Assembly: GCF_007176755.1 (NCBI RefSeq)
Contig: NZ_BJTV01000007.1
Span: 248,001-312,000, forward strand
Length of the DNA: 64,000 nt
Direction: 5' to 3'
DNA from: Streptomyces sp. 1-11
GTDB taxonomy: Bacteria > Actinomycetota > Actinomycetes > Streptomycetales > Streptomycetaceae
Shown: positions 34,467 through 43,892 of the stretch, piece after piece
Layout: every line of letters starts with the position of its first letter
How positions within the stretch are numbered: the stretch's first letter is position 1
Notes under the pieces: model-generated
Told to the model about the DNA's origin: nothing
The model's database searches: none
The model's input: only the letters and a program-made list of their open reading frames with translations
Program-made: the position numbers and the translations under genes

Positions 34467-34843
34467 TGGATCTGAATATCGACGTTCCCTGGATCCTGCA
34501 GGTCGCTGAGGCCGCCGGGGCGAGTGATCCGGCCCCCGACGACTACGGCGTGCCCGTCTCGGCGGTCGCCCGCCACCGGGCGGAACTGTTCGAGCAGCCC
34601 GTCTACGACGGCCCCTATGCCAAGGCCGCCGCCTTGGTGCACACGCTGGGCCGCTGCCGCTGGCTGGAGCGCTCCAACCTGGCCGTCGCCGCCGCGTCCG
34701 GCGTCATGTACCTCAAAGCCGCCGGGGTCACCGTCAAACCCGCCCGCGAGGATGCCATCGCTCTCAAGGACCTGCTTCTCGACCCCGCCTGCACCGCGGG
34801 GAAGATCGCGGCGTTGCTGCGGAACTGGCCCACCGCCACCTGA
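34466..34843 (+). CDS. Fic/Doc-like toxin component
   Basis: The 125-residue product starts at ATG 34466. It resembles the small Streptomyces proteins annotated as 'fic family toxin': VPVSAVARHRAELFEQPVYD, LVHTLGRCRWLERSNLAVA and AAGVTVKPAREDAIAL. The canonical Fic/Doc catalytic motif H-x-F-x2-(A/G)-N-(K/G)-R is absent; only LERSN stands in its place. It may therefore be inactive in AMP transfer or phosphotransfer, or use a different chemistry. Call based on remembered family resemblance. Confidence 0.7.
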   Translation: MDLNIDVPWILQVAEAAGASDPAPDDYGVPVSAVARHRAELFEQPVYDGPYAKAAALVHTLGRCRWLERSNLAVAAASGVMYLKAAGVTVKPAREDAIALKDLLLDPACTAGKIAALLRNWPTAT

Positions 34844-34961
34844 CGCCCGCAGACCGCGGAGCGTGCGGTGCGCGGCGGGCAGCAGGGGTCCTCACCGGAT
34901 GTGAGTGTTGTCGTTCTTCCTCGCTCCTGTAGCGATCACCGCCGGGGGCGGGTTGCCGCGG

Positions 34962-35762
34962 TCACGGTCGGCGTGCTGGGTGCCAGGGGGTTGGCGGCAG
35001 GAAGGCCGGCAGGCCGAACTCCACTTGCACGCCCGGTGCGTACAGGACACTGACCGGCTCTGTCGTGGGTGCGGTCAGTCCCGCCGCCGCGACCGCCGAG
35101 GCGCCCCAGTCGAGTAGGTCGCAGTGCTGGAAGGTCCACGGCGTATGGGCGTTGGGCAGGTAGTAGGAACGCTGGAAGACGCGTGCGTGCAGACCCCAGC
35201 GGTTGGTCAGGAACCCGTCCAGGGGTTGCGGCGCCACCGTCCGGTCGGTGACGTGGACCCAGACACGGCTGGTGGGGCGCATGCCGCCGCGGCCGCGGGA
35301 GCGGTACAGCAGGCGAGGCCCGTACCAGCGGCTGAGTGTCTGTGACCAGCGGTACGGCAGGCCGAACGCCGCTCGGGCGACGACGACGGGTGCGAGCCGG
35401 TCGCAGTCCAGTGAGCGGAAGACCACTCCGCGTCGGCCGAGCGCGTCTCTGCTGTACAGACGTACGTTGACCTCGTCGAAGGTTCCGACGCCCGGTATCG
35501 GGGGAAGCGGCCCGAGGGCGAGACGGCGCATGCGGAAGAAGACGAGTCCCACGTAGGTCCGGCCGTGATGCAGGTCGGGAACCGTCCCGGGCGGCAGCAG
35601 CCGGGCGACTTCGAAGGGGTCGGCCGGCCAGTGCAGGAACACCACGTCCTGCCAGCGTTGCCGGAAGAGCACATGGTCCAGTGCACGGGGTGCGCTGGGC
35701 GTCACAGCTTCCACCGCACAGGCATGTGGTGCCCGCCGGCTGTGGCGATGCCCGGCTGCCAT
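34962..35762 (-). CDS. DUF2071 (YqjF-like) family protein
   Basis: The 266-residue product starts at ATG 35762 behind TAGGAG. It matches the DUF2071 acetoacetate decarboxylase-like family: QRWQDVVFLHWPADPFEVAR, GLVFFRMRRLALGPLPPIPG, FDEVNVRLYSRD and RGVVFRSLDCDR. The catalytic lysine of true decarboxylases is not evident, and the family has no defined reaction. Confidence 0.87.
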   Translation of the reverse strand: MAAGHRHSRRAPHACAVEAVTPSAPRALDHVLFRQRWQDVVFLHWPADPFEVARLLPPGTVPDLHHGRTYVGLVFFRMRRLALGPLPPIPGVGTFDEVNVRLYSRDALGRRGVVFRSLDCDRLAPVVVARAAFGLPYRWSQTLSRWYGPRLLYRSRGRGGMRPTSRVWVHVTDRTVAPQPLDGFLTNRWGLHARVFQRSYYLPNAHTPWTFQHCDLLDWGASAVAAAGLTAPTTEPVSVLYAPGVQVEFGLPAFLPPTPWHPARRP

Positions 35763-36174
35763 ACGCCGCTCCTACACTCACTCCGGCGCCGTACTGCTAC
35801 ACGGACGCGAGCTTGCGGTACACCGGCAAATCGTCACGAAGCGTCATGTCTGATCCCTTCGGAGTCAACACCCAGCCCTCCCGGTCAGGACGACAGCGAC
35901 CGTTTCGCGACGTCACCGTCGCTGGTTCTTCCGCTCAGGAGCTCCCATCGGTTGCATGCGGCTACAAAGCCGTCCTGGTGATCGGCTTCGAGAAGGTGGA
36001 GGGGCGGCGTCCGCCGGCAAGGGCAGTCGAGGCGAAGGCGTCGCGGACGGTGAGGGGGATGGAGGAGCTCAGCCACGGCAGCAGTCCTGGGTGTCCGGCA
36101 GGCGGTGCGAATGGGGACACCTTTCGCCAGGCGCCACCGCACGGATCCGTCCGCATGGGAAAACGTCGGGTGTG
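35763..36174. other. Gene-free stretch
   Basis: About 410 bp between two minus-strand genes. A minus-strand frame around 35962-36156 ends RPSTFSKPITRTAL and has coding-like composition, but no family or ribosome site was recognised. It may be a gene remnant. Confidence 0.35.
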
Positions 36175-36708
36175 TCAGAGCCGTCTCGTGGTGAACACGG
36201 TGGTCCCATGCACCGCGTCTACTTCCTTCCGATCGGTCTCGGTGAACCCGACCTTGGCCAGCACTCGGCGAGAAGCGGTGTTCCAGTCCCAGACCGTGGC
36301 CCACAGACGTTCGTACCCAGAAGATCGCGCCCATTCCAGAACCGCCAACGAGGCCTCGGTCGCGTATCCCTGACGCCAACTCCGGCGTAGCAGCTCGAAG
36401 GCCAGTTCCGGTTCCCCTACCGCCCCTCGCCCGCTGGCGACCAGCCCGCAATAGCCGATGACGTCACGAGACGCCTTCCGTTCGACCGCCAGCAACCCGG
36501 TCGACCACACCTTGTCGGTGCGGATCGAATCCTCGAGCTCAGCGACCGTGGGGTGTCCGTCCGCGTCGATTCGGCGGTGCGGCGGCACTCGTGGATCACG
36601 CTCGGTCCACAGTTCACGCTGGACGACAGCCTCGTCTACCCGCCAAGGTCTGAGCAGCAGCCGACTCGTCTCGAGTAGAACCTCACCGCCCGGCGCGCCA
36701 ACAGTCAT
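36175..36708 (-). CDS. GNAT-family N-acetyltransferase (RimJ/RimL type)
   Basis: The 177-residue product starts at ATG 36708 behind GAGGG. N-terminal LLETSRLLLRPWRVDE and the acetyl-CoA loop region SWRQGYATEASLAVLEWA, followed by NTASRRVLAKVGF, mark the RimJ/RimL-like group. The substrate is not predictable. It is monocistronic, 161 bp from the exporter gene. Confidence 0.88.
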   Translation of the reverse strand: MTVGAPGGEVLLETSRLLLRPWRVDEAVVQRELWTERDPRVPPHRRIDADGHPTVAELEDSIRTDKVWSTGLLAVERKASRDVIGYCGLVASGRGAVGEPELAFELLRRSWRQGYATEASLAVLEWARSSGYERLWATVWDWNTASRRVLAKVGFTETDRKEVDAVHGTTVFTTRRL

Positions 36709-36868
36709 GGCAGCAACCCTCTCACGGGCGAACGAGCTGTCATGCCACAGGGCATGGCGTCGATCGTAGAAGCTCGACATGCGGGACCTCGCCTGTCTCT
36801 TCGGCATCCACAACTCGGAGCCGCCGGGGGGTGACGGGGCGCGGTCGGGGTTGCCGGTTCGGTGGCAG

Positions 36869-38119
36869 TTAGGTTTCGCCGTGCCCCTGCATGAGTGCTT
36901 CGCCGACCATGAGGCCGATGGCGAGGGCGGTGACGATCGTGACCAGCTTCAGCAGGTCCTGAAAACCTTCGACATAGCCGCCGATCAAAGTGGTCAGACC
37001 GCGCATGCCGAGTGAGCCGACGGTGAGCGTGAAGAAGCCGGGCAGGATGAGGATCAGCCGAGGTGGACGGCGCGGCCCGCGCGAGAGCAGTGTGGCCGCG
37101 GCTGCGAGGACAACCGCGGCGACGAAGGTGCTGCCCGTCTCCCCGGCGAGCTTCGTGAGCGCCGACTGCACGCCGACGGTGACGTAAACGAGCAGGAGCA
37201 GCGGCCAGAAGAAGCGCAACGGGATCGCGAAGGCGAACACGGTACCTGCTGTGAAGACGATCCAGGCAACGAACAGCGCCCACCGGGGCAGGTCGGAGTG
37301 GGCGGCGACATCGAAGAACGCGTGGGGAGTGGCGCCGGCGAAAAGGACGCCGAGCAGGACGCCGACGTACAGCTGGACCAGAAGGAAGGCGGAGTAGACG
37401 AGCCGTATCGCACCGGTGGTGATCAGACCGGCGGCCAGCTCGGCGGTCGCCGCGCTCAGGTAGTCGCCGGGAATGAAGTAGAACAGCGCCGGGAGCATCA
37501 GCAGGACGGGACCGCCGTGCGCAGCGTTGTTGGCGAAAAACTCGATCGTGACAAGGGAGACCGCCGTAGACACCGCGAGCGGAAGGAACCGGTGCAGCCG
37601 GGGCAAACGGTCGGCAGTGACCGCCAGAGCTGCGGCGAGCGCCCCCAGCACGGCTGTGGTGGCGATCTCGTACCAGGTGGGCTGCATCAGCGGTGCAAAA
37701 CCCAGCGCGAACAACACGATGCCGAGGAACTTCAGCCACCACGGGTACGGCGTCGGCGCCGCTTCGATCTGCATCAGTCTGCGGTCGGCCTCCCCGATGC
37801 CGGTCCTGCCTGCCCGCACTTCGGCGATGAACGGCTTGAGCGCGGCGACCTGGTCGAGGCGGAAGACCTCCGGGAAACCGTGCACCATGACGGTGCGGGT
37901 ACTGCCGTCCGCCGCGGTGACCGTGAGCGCGGCCGCCTCCGGCACGAGCAGCAGGGATGCAGCGCCGCCGAACGCACGGGCACTGTCCGCCACGGCTCGT
38001 TCGATCAGATGGGCGCCCTCGCCGGACGAGCGCAGCAGCAGGCCGGTCAGCCGCGCCAGGAACGCCGTGAGTCCGTCCAGATCCGCGACCGATCGCTGCT
38101 CCACTTTCGCCTCCAACAC
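36869..38119 (-). CDS. ThrE-type threonine/serine exporter family protein
   Basis: The 416-residue product starts at ATG 38119. The N-terminal cytoplasmic domain of about 125 residues (DUF1212: RSSGEGAHLIERAV, FPEVFRL, IGEADRRLMQIE) is followed by about ten membrane segments. This fused arrangement (ThrE) exports threonine and serine by proton antiport in Corynebacterium. Substrate here is inferred from family only. Confidence 0.87.
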   Translation of the reverse strand: MLEAKVEQRSVADLDGLTAFLARLTGLLLRSSGEGAHLIERAVADSARAFGGAASLLLVPEAAALTVTAADGSTRTVMVHGFPEVFRLDQVAALKPFIAEVRAGRTGIGEADRRLMQIEAAPTPYPWWLKFLGIVLFALGFAPLMQPTWYEIATTAVLGALAAALAVTADRLPRLHRFLPLAVSTAVSLVTIEFFANNAAHGGPVLLMLPALFYFIPGDYLSAATAELAAGLITTGAIRLVYSAFLLVQLYVGVLLGVLFAGATPHAFFDVAAHSDLPRWALFVAWIVFTAGTVFAFAIPLRFFWPLLLLVYVTVGVQSALTKLAGETGSTFVAAVVLAAAATLLSRGPRRPPRLILILPGFFTLTVGSLGMRGLTTLIGGYVEGFQDLLKLVTIVTALAIGLMVGEALMQGHGET

Positions 38120-38329
38120 CTGCGTCCGAGCTCCACGGCCAGGAGAAGCTGCTTACACGGGCCCGGCGGTGTCGGCACGGGTGGCGTGCTGCCCAGTGGC
38201 GCCGGTCCAATGCACTGCCGGTCCGCAGGGTGACCAGTCGGCGGTGTTCCGGTAGTCGGTCAGGGCCACGGGGGTGCCGTACTGCAACAGGGTGTCGCGG
38301 ACGATCCCCGCCGCCCAGGCCGCCTTGGT

Positions 38330-38654
38330 TGCGGAGCAGTCGGAAGGCTTCCAGCTCGCGCGCCCGGCGCAGCGGTCCCACGTCCAGGGGGCGCAGCCCT
38401 GCGGAGGAGACCAGGTCCGTTACGGCCTGTTTTGCCGCATCGTCGTCTCCGGCGATGAAGACGTCCAGTGGCCGGCCGGCCACCTGTCCTGAGGTGAGCG
38501 GCCCGGCGAAGGTGGTGTTGAAGGCTTTGACCACCCGGCTTTCCGGCGCGGCGGTGGCGAACTGTTCGGCAGCTGAGGTGCCGGGAGGTACGACGAGTGA
38601 GTCGAGGGTGGTCAGATCCACAGGGTTCGAGATGTCGACGACAATGGACGTCAC
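38330..38654 (-). pseudogene. Truncated NADPH-dependent F420 reductase-like gene
   Basis: From GTG 38654 the frame reads IVVDISNPVDLTTLDSLVVP, VVKAFNTTFAGPLTSGQVAG, DDAAKQAVTDLVSSAGL and LDVGPLRRARELEAF, the second half of a dinucleotide-binding reductase. The first 70-80 residues with the GxGxxG NADP site are absent, and homology stops near 38340, after which the frame runs on without sense. Both ends are lost, so it cannot work. Confidence 0.75.
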
Positions 38655-39067
38655 ATGCCTTCCACCCTCACACCCCCCGACGGACACTGCCACCGGAGGG
38701 CCGGTCCCTCATCCCCTCGACGATCCGCTCTCTCTGGACCAGCCTCCGTCTCGGGGCCGATCCTGCATCCTCACGTCTTTCGCTCCGACGCTGCCGCGAC
38801 TGCGGCGTTCGGACCTGTCGGCCGCGTGGTGTCCCGGACCGTCACCATCCGTGGCTGTATGGGGCACGTTTTCGCGTGCGGTAGGCGTGACGCGAGGTTA
38901 CGGCATACGGTGAGTAAGGGCGCGCCCGCGGGCACTCGACGGGGTCTCGGCGTCGGGGTGCCGTTGGGCCGTCGTCCGGCGAGGGGCGGCTCCGCTGCCC
39001 GTGACGTGCTTGCGTCTCCGCTTGGGATCAGGGTTTCGTCGGTGATCGTAAGGAAGGGGCGCGTGCC
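38655..39067. other. Gene-free stretch upstream of the DyP-encapsulin operon
   Basis: 413 bp without a convincing gene. It probably holds the promoter of the DyP-encapsulin pair; no specific operator was recognised. Confidence 0.5.
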
Positions 39068-40147
39068 ATGCGCGCACACTCCCAGGACCCGGTGCCCCAG
39101 CCGGTGCTGTCTCCACTGACGAACGCGGCGATTTTCCTGGTAGTGACCATCGACCCGCACGGTGAGCCGGTCGTACGGGAGCTGTTGTCGGACCTCAATG
39201 GGCTGCAGCGGGCGGTCGGCTTCCGGGCGACGCCGGACGGAAAGCTGAGCGTAGTCGCGGGCATCGGCTCGGAGGCGTGGGATCGGCTGTTCACCGGCCC
39301 CCGCCCGGTGGATCTGCATCGCTTCCGTGAACTGGCCGGTGCGCGGCACCAGGCGGTCTCAACACCGGGTGACCTGCTGTTCCACATCCGCGCGGCTCGG
39401 CTGGACCTGTGCTTCGCCCTGGCGGCCGAGATCATGGAGCGGCTTCGCGCCGTCGTCACCGTTCGTGACGAGGTGCATGGATTCAAGTACTTCGACGTGC
39501 GCGACCTGCTGGGGTTCGTGGACGGCACGGAGAATCCGACGGGGCCGACCGCGAGGGCTGCGGTGTTGATCGGTGACGAGGACCCCCGGTTCAGTGGAGG
39601 CAGTTACGTGATCGTGCAGAAGTACCTGCACGATCTGGACGCTTGGAACGCACTTCCAACCGAGGCGCAGGAGATGGTGATCGGGCGACGGAAGCTGTCC
39701 GACATCGAACTCGACGACACCGTCAAACCAGCCGACTCCCACGTGGCGCTGACCACTATCGAGGACCCGGACGGGACGAAGCATCAGATCCTGCGCGACA
39801 ACATGCCCTTCGGCGCCGCAGGACGGGGCGAATTCGGTACGTACTTCATCGGCTACGCCCGCACTCCGGCCGTGACAGAGCGGATGTTGGAGCGCATGTT
39901 CCTGGGAGCCTCGCATGCCTCCCACGACCGGATATTGGACTTCTCCACGCCTGCCACCGGATCGCTGTTCTACGTGCCCAGCAGCGACTTTCTCGACGAC
40001 CTTCCCGAGCCGGCGGCCGCGGGCGAGAGCGAGAGGATGGAAGGAGCCGGCGAGATGGGCAGCGCGGATGAAATCGAGGCTGCGCCTGTAACGGTCCGCC
40101 TGCCTACCGCGGACGGCTCCCTGGGGATCGGCGATCTGAGGACGTGA
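39068..40147 (+). CDS. DyP-type peroxidase with encapsulin targeting tail
   Basis: The 359-residue product starts at ATG 39068 behind AAGGAAGGGG. It has the DyP catalytic motif GFVDGTENP (the GxxDG Asp) and the haem-ligand region with ADSHVALTTIEDP, then a conserved ILRDNMPFG. It reduces H2O2 and oxidises dyes or phenolics. The last residues, DGSLGIGDLRT, match the encapsulin cargo-loading peptide consensus (DGSLGIGSL). The shell gene starts 13 bp later, so the enzyme is probably packed inside the nanocompartment. Confidence 0.94.
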   Translation: MRAHSQDPVPQPVLSPLTNAAIFLVVTIDPHGEPVVRELLSDLNGLQRAVGFRATPDGKLSVVAGIGSEAWDRLFTGPRPVDLHRFRELAGARHQAVSTPGDLLFHIRAARLDLCFALAAEIMERLRAVVTVRDEVHGFKYFDVRDLLGFVDGTENPTGPTARAAVLIGDEDPRFSGGSYVIVQKYLHDLDAWNALPTEAQEMVIGRRKLSDIELDDTVKPADSHVALTTIEDPDGTKHQILRDNMPFGAAGRGEFGTYFIGYARTPAVTERMLERMFLGASHASHDRILDFSTPATGSLFYVPSSDFLDDLPEPAAAGESERMEGAGEMGSADEIEAAPVTVRLPTADGSLGIGDLRT

Positions 40148-40160
40148 CAGGAGGCGAGCA

Positions 40161-41009
40161 TTGGCGATGGACAATCTGCATCGGAAACTGGCACCCCTCT
40201 CCGCCGCCGCGTGGGCCGACTTGGAGGACGAGGCACGGCGGACGTTCAAGCGGCATGTCGCGGCTCGCCGAATGGTCGACGTGCCCGAGCCAGGGGGGCT
40301 GGAGTTGGCAGGTGTGGGGACCGGTCACCTGCAGGACGTGGAGGCCCCGGCTGAAGGCGTCAAGGCTCGCGTACGCCGTTTCCAGCCGCTGGTCGAGCTG
40401 CGGGTGCCGTTCACCGTCGATCGGCAGCAGGTCGACGACGTCGCACGAGGCGCCAACGACGCGGACTGGCAGCCGGTCAAGGACGCCGCTCGGCGGATCG
40501 CCTTCGCCGAAGACCGCGCGGTGTTCGAGGGGTACGCGGCTGCGGACATCTCGGGGATGAGGCAGAGTTCGTCCAATTCCGTTCTGGTACTGCCGGCCGA
40601 GGTGCGCGATTACCCGGACACCCTCAGCCAAGCCCTCACCGCGCTGCGACTCGCCGGTGTGGGCGGCCCCTACGCCCTGGCTCTGAGTGCAGCGGCGTAC
40701 ACCGCTGTCAGCGAAACGTCCGACTTCGGCTACCCGATCATCAAGCACATCGCCCGGGTCCTGGACGGCGACATCGTGTGGGCACCCGCCATCGACGGCG
40801 CCTTCCTGGTGTCGAAACGGGGCGGAGACTTCGAGTTGCGCATCGGCCAGGACCTGTCCATCGGCTACCTGTCGCATGACGAGCGCAGCATCCGGCTCTA
40901 CTTCCAGGAGACGCTGACCTTCCTGGTGTACACCAGCGAAGCCGTCGTGCCCGTGGAAACCGAGACGCCCAGGCCACCCGAACCCTCGGAGGTGCGGACA
41001 CGAGGGTAG
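40161..41009 (+). CDS. Encapsulin nanocompartment shell protein (family 1, linocin M18-like)
   Basis: The product of about 280 residues can start at TTG 40161, six bases after AGGAGG, or at ATG 40167. It has the HK97-fold encapsulin pattern: DNLHRKLAPLSAAAWADLE, ARRTFKRHVAARRMVDV, FAEDRAVFEGYAAADISGM and a final YFQETLTFLVYTSEAV. Sixty or more copies form an icosahedral shell around the DyP peroxidase of the preceding gene. The C-terminus has an extra proline-rich tail of about 20 residues beyond the usual end. Confidence 0.94.
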   Translation: MAMDNLHRKLAPLSAAAWADLEDEARRTFKRHVAARRMVDVPEPGGLELAGVGTGHLQDVEAPAEGVKARVRRFQPLVELRVPFTVDRQQVDDVARGANDADWQPVKDAARRIAFAEDRAVFEGYAAADISGMRQSSSNSVLVLPAEVRDYPDTLSQALTALRLAGVGGPYALALSAAAYTAVSETSDFGYPIIKHIARVLDGDIVWAPAIDGAFLVSKRGGDFELRIGQDLSIGYLSHDERSIRLYFQETLTFLVYTSEAVVPVETETPRPPEPSEVRTRG

Positions 41010-41197
41010 GCGTCCTGGGAGCGGGCGCAGTGGGATCGGCTACAGCCCTCTGCCTGGGCGAACGCGGCGGAACCTGCCGGGAGACCGTACTGATCGACCG
41101 CGACACCGCCCGCGCCGACGGCGTCGCCGCCGACCTGCGCTACGCCGCGCCGCTGTCCCCGACGGTCGACGTGGGAACCACGGTGATCGACACGGCA
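41000..41197 (+). pseudogene. N-terminal fragment of a lactate/malate dehydrogenase gene
   Basis: In the frame overlapping the encapsulin stop one reads RVGVLGAGAVGSATALCLGE, then VLIDRDTARADGVAADLRYA, the NAD-binding start of an L-lactate/malate dehydrogenase. It has no start codon of its own, breaks off near 41197 and is followed by unrelated sequence. The encapsulin reading frame ends inside it, so the junction looks like a deletion or fusion scar. Confidence 0.75.
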
Positions 41198-41271
41198 CTG
41201 TGCCAGGTGCCCGGGTCCGACGAGGTGAAGCGGCGTCCTGGATCTTCGTGCCTGAGGTACACCGCCGTCCG

Positions 41272-42459
41272 TTACGGGTGCGAGTCGCGTCGCCTTTCTC
41301 TCAGGCGTGTCCACAGGGTTGACGGCGGGGCGGGCACGGACAGCTCGCCGAGGTCCTCAGGAGCGGCCCGGGCGATGTCGACGGCCCGTGCCGCGTCGAC
41401 GCCGGCGAAAGCCATGAGGTCAGTGGCCACCATGCGTACCGCCATAGGGACGGCGGCGGTACGCCCGGTTCCACCCTCCCGTGCCGCGAGCCGGTGCACT
41501 ACGTTCAGCGCTCGCTGGGCAGCGCGTCGACGGGTTTCGTGATCTCCAGGAGTGCGAGCGAGCTCCTCGAGCTCGCCGGCCAGCTCGCGCACGTCCGGGG
41601 CGGACGCGGCGAGTTCCTCGCTGTCATCCATCCGGTGGGCCGTGGCCATACGGGCGAGCATCAGGCAGCTGCTGCCCAGCAGATCGAGCCGCTCCGCGTT
41701 GTGTCTCTCGCGCGAAATAGGAGTCACTCGTCCCCACCAGACGGGTGAGTGCCGAATGATGCGACGGCTGCTCTCGCGAGCCTGAGCGAGGTCCATCAGC
41801 AGGTCCCGGGCGCTGTGCAGGTGCTGGGCCACCTGGTCGTTGAGCGAGTCGTCATTGCGCTCCAGGGCCTGCGCGGTGAGGCGCAGGACGCTGCCGATGC
41901 CCGCCAGGGCCGCAGATTCGGCCCGGCGCAGCAACATGACGGGCTCCGCAGGAAAGACCAACTGGCTGAACACCAGGGCAACACCGGATCCGATCACCGC
42001 GTCGACCAGTCGTTGCGGCCCGGCCCCGCCACCTACGGCAACGGCAAGGATGGCGCTCACGGCTGCCTGTGCGATCACGATGCGTTCGCTCCCCAGCGCG
42101 AGCGCGACCATCATGGCCACGAAGGCTGCCACCGCCAGGGCTCCGTACCCGTGGTGCAGCACCGGAATCGCCAGATCCGCAGCAAGAATGCCGACGATGA
42201 CTCCGAGCACCAGCCGCACGGCGTTCGTGCCCCGCTCTCCCCGCGAGGCGTTGAGCGCGACCACGGCGGCGACCGGGGCGAAAAACGGCTGCCGGTGATG
42301 AACCATGTGCTTGGCGATCACCCATGCCGTGCTGGCAGCGGCCGTCTGCTGCAGCACCGGCCACGCGCCTGCGGCCACCCGTGCCCACGCCCCGGACCCG
42401 GCGTGCACCACTGCGCGCCGCAATCTGCCCACGGCGCCGGCACGTAGACGCAGCCTCAA
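41272..42459 (-). CDS. FUSC-family membrane protein (aromatic acid exporter-like)
   Basis: The 395-residue product starts at TTG 42459, which overlaps the transporter stop as TTGA; this coupling is the reason for the choice. Six hydrophobic segments in residues 30-165 include AASTAWVIAKHMVHH and FFAPVAAVVALNASRGERGT, typical of FUSC. A soluble helical C-terminal half follows. It may export aromatic acids or other toxic anions. Cotranscribed with the MFS gene. Confidence 0.82.
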   Translation of the reverse strand: MRLRLRAGAVGRLRRAVVHAGSGAWARVAAGAWPVLQQTAAASTAWVIAKHMVHHRQPFFAPVAAVVALNASRGERGTNAVRLVLGVIVGILAADLAIPVLHHGYGALAVAAFVAMMVALALGSERIVIAQAAVSAILAVAVGGGAGPQRLVDAVIGSGVALVFSQLVFPAEPVMLLRRAESAALAGIGSVLRLTAQALERNDDSLNDQVAQHLHSARDLLMDLAQARESSRRIIRHSPVWWGRVTPISRERHNAERLDLLGSSCLMLARMATAHRMDDSEELAASAPDVRELAGELEELARTPGDHETRRRAAQRALNVVHRLAAREGGTGRTAAVPMAVRMVATDLMAFAGVDAARAVDIARAAPEDLGELSVPAPPSTLWTRLRERRRDSHP

Positions 42460-43892
42460 CCGGCCTCCGCTCCGACCTGCGGACGCTTACGGAAACGGGT
42501 CTGCAATGCGATATCGACCTGCTCGAAGTCGCGGCCCCGGGTCTCAGGAACGTACCGGCTGACGAACCACAGCCCGAAGGCGCAGACAGCCGCGAAGACC
42601 CAGAAGGTCTGCCCCTGGCCGATCACGTTCGCCACTGGCAGGAAGACGAGGCTGACCACGAAGTTCGAGATCCAGTTCACCGCCGTGGAGGCACTGGAGC
42701 CCGCGGCACGGGCATGCGGGGGGAAAATCTCGCCGATCAGCACCCAGAAGACGGGACCCAGACCCACGGCGAACGCGGCGATGTACACCACCATGAACAG
42801 CAGGGAGAGCAGCGCGTTCATGCCGATCACGAAGGAGAGCCCCAGCAGTGCGAGCATCACGAGCATGCTGGCGAGGGAGCCGAGGAGTAGGCGGCGTCGT
42901 CCCGCGCGGTCGACCAGTTTGATCGCGACAATGGTCATGAGCAGGTTGATGACGCCGATGGCCACCGAGTACAGGATGGAGTTCGATGCACTCAGTCCGG
43001 TGTTCTCGATGGTCGTCGGCGCGTAATAGATGATCGTGTTGATACCACCGAACTGCTGCACAGCGGCCAGCGTCAGTCCCACGATCAAGGCGGCCCGGAC
43101 CCTGGGCTCCAGCAGGACACGCCACCCCCCTGCCCTCGGGGAGTCGCTTCGAAGCCCCTGGGTTTCCCGGCGTTGCGCCTGCTCGATCAAGTGATCGGCT
43201 CGTTCCTCACCGGCCACCGACACGATCAGCGCCCGGGCCTCGTCTCTCCGGCCGTGACGGATCAGCCACTGAGGCGACTCCGGCAGCAGCCACAACGCTC
43301 CAACGACGATCCCCAGGGCCGGAAGTGCGCCGACCGCGAACATCCCACGCCACTGCCCGCCACTCGCGAAGAGGAGGTTGATGAAGTACGAGATCAAAAT
43401 GCCAGTAGTGATCATCAACTGGTTGAGGGTCAGCACACGCCCGCGGATCTCCTTCGGCGAGACCTCCGACAGATAAACCGGAACAGTCGCCGACGCCGCT
43501 CCCACGGCCAGGCCGAGCACGACCCGGCCGACGAGCAGCGCCCCGTAACCGGGAGCGGCCACCAGGATCGCGGTTCCGATGAGGAACACCGCTCCCTCGA
43601 TTCCCAGCGCCTTTCTGCGGCCCAGGTTCTCCGCCATACGCCCAGCGGCCACCGCGCCCAGCATGGCCCCGATCAGCAGCACGCTTACCACGCTGCCCTG
43701 CTCGAAGGCGCTCAGTCCGAAGTCGCGCTTGATATACAGCAGGGCACCGGAAACCACCCCGGTGTCGAATCCGAACAGAAAACCGCCGAGCGCGATAACC
43801 ACTGCCCAGCGCCAGACTCGCCGACGGCCCCCTTCCGGAATGTCAGCCAGGGGCCCTTCGGTGCCCGGCTCTCTGGAGAAACCCTGGACCAT
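42456..43892 (-). CDS. MFS sugar porter family transporter
   Basis: The 478-residue product starts at ATG 43892 behind AAGGGG; upstream in-frame sequence to 44195 has no support. Twelve membrane segments with sugar porter signatures: GFDTGVVSGALLYI, MAENLGRRKALG, VYLSEVSPKEIRGR, the QQFGGINTIIYYAP motif of helix 7, RAGRRRLLL and PETRGRDFE. It resembles XylE/GalP-type proton symporters; the sugar is not predictable. Confidence 0.92.
   Translation of the reverse strand: MVQGFSREPGTEGPLADIPEGGRRRVWRWAVVIALGGFLFGFDTGVVSGALLYIKRDFGLSAFEQGSVVSVLLIGAMLGAVAAGRMAENLGRRKALGIEGAVFLIGTAILVAAPGYGALLVGRVVLGLAVGAASATVPVYLSEVSPKEIRGRVLTLNQLMITTGILISYFINLLFASGGQWRGMFAVGALPALGIVVGALWLLPESPQWLIRHGRRDEARALIVSVAGEERADHLIEQAQRRETQGLRSDSPRAGGWRVLLEPRVRAALIVGLTLAAVQQFGGINTIIYYAPTTIENTGLSASNSILYSVAIGVINLLMTIVAIKLVDRAGRRRLLLGSLASMLVMLALLGLSFVIGMNALLSLLFMVVYIAAFAVGLGPVFWVLIGEIFPPHARAAGSSASTAVNWISNFVVSLVFLPVANVIGQGQTFWVFAAVCAFGLWFVSRYVPETRGRDFEQVDIALQTRFRKRPQVGAEAG

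Noticed and set aside
36705..38693. Minus-strand frame of 662 codons
   Set aside because: Only its first part is the decayed reductase; the rest runs through the ThrE-type gene in the wrong frame.
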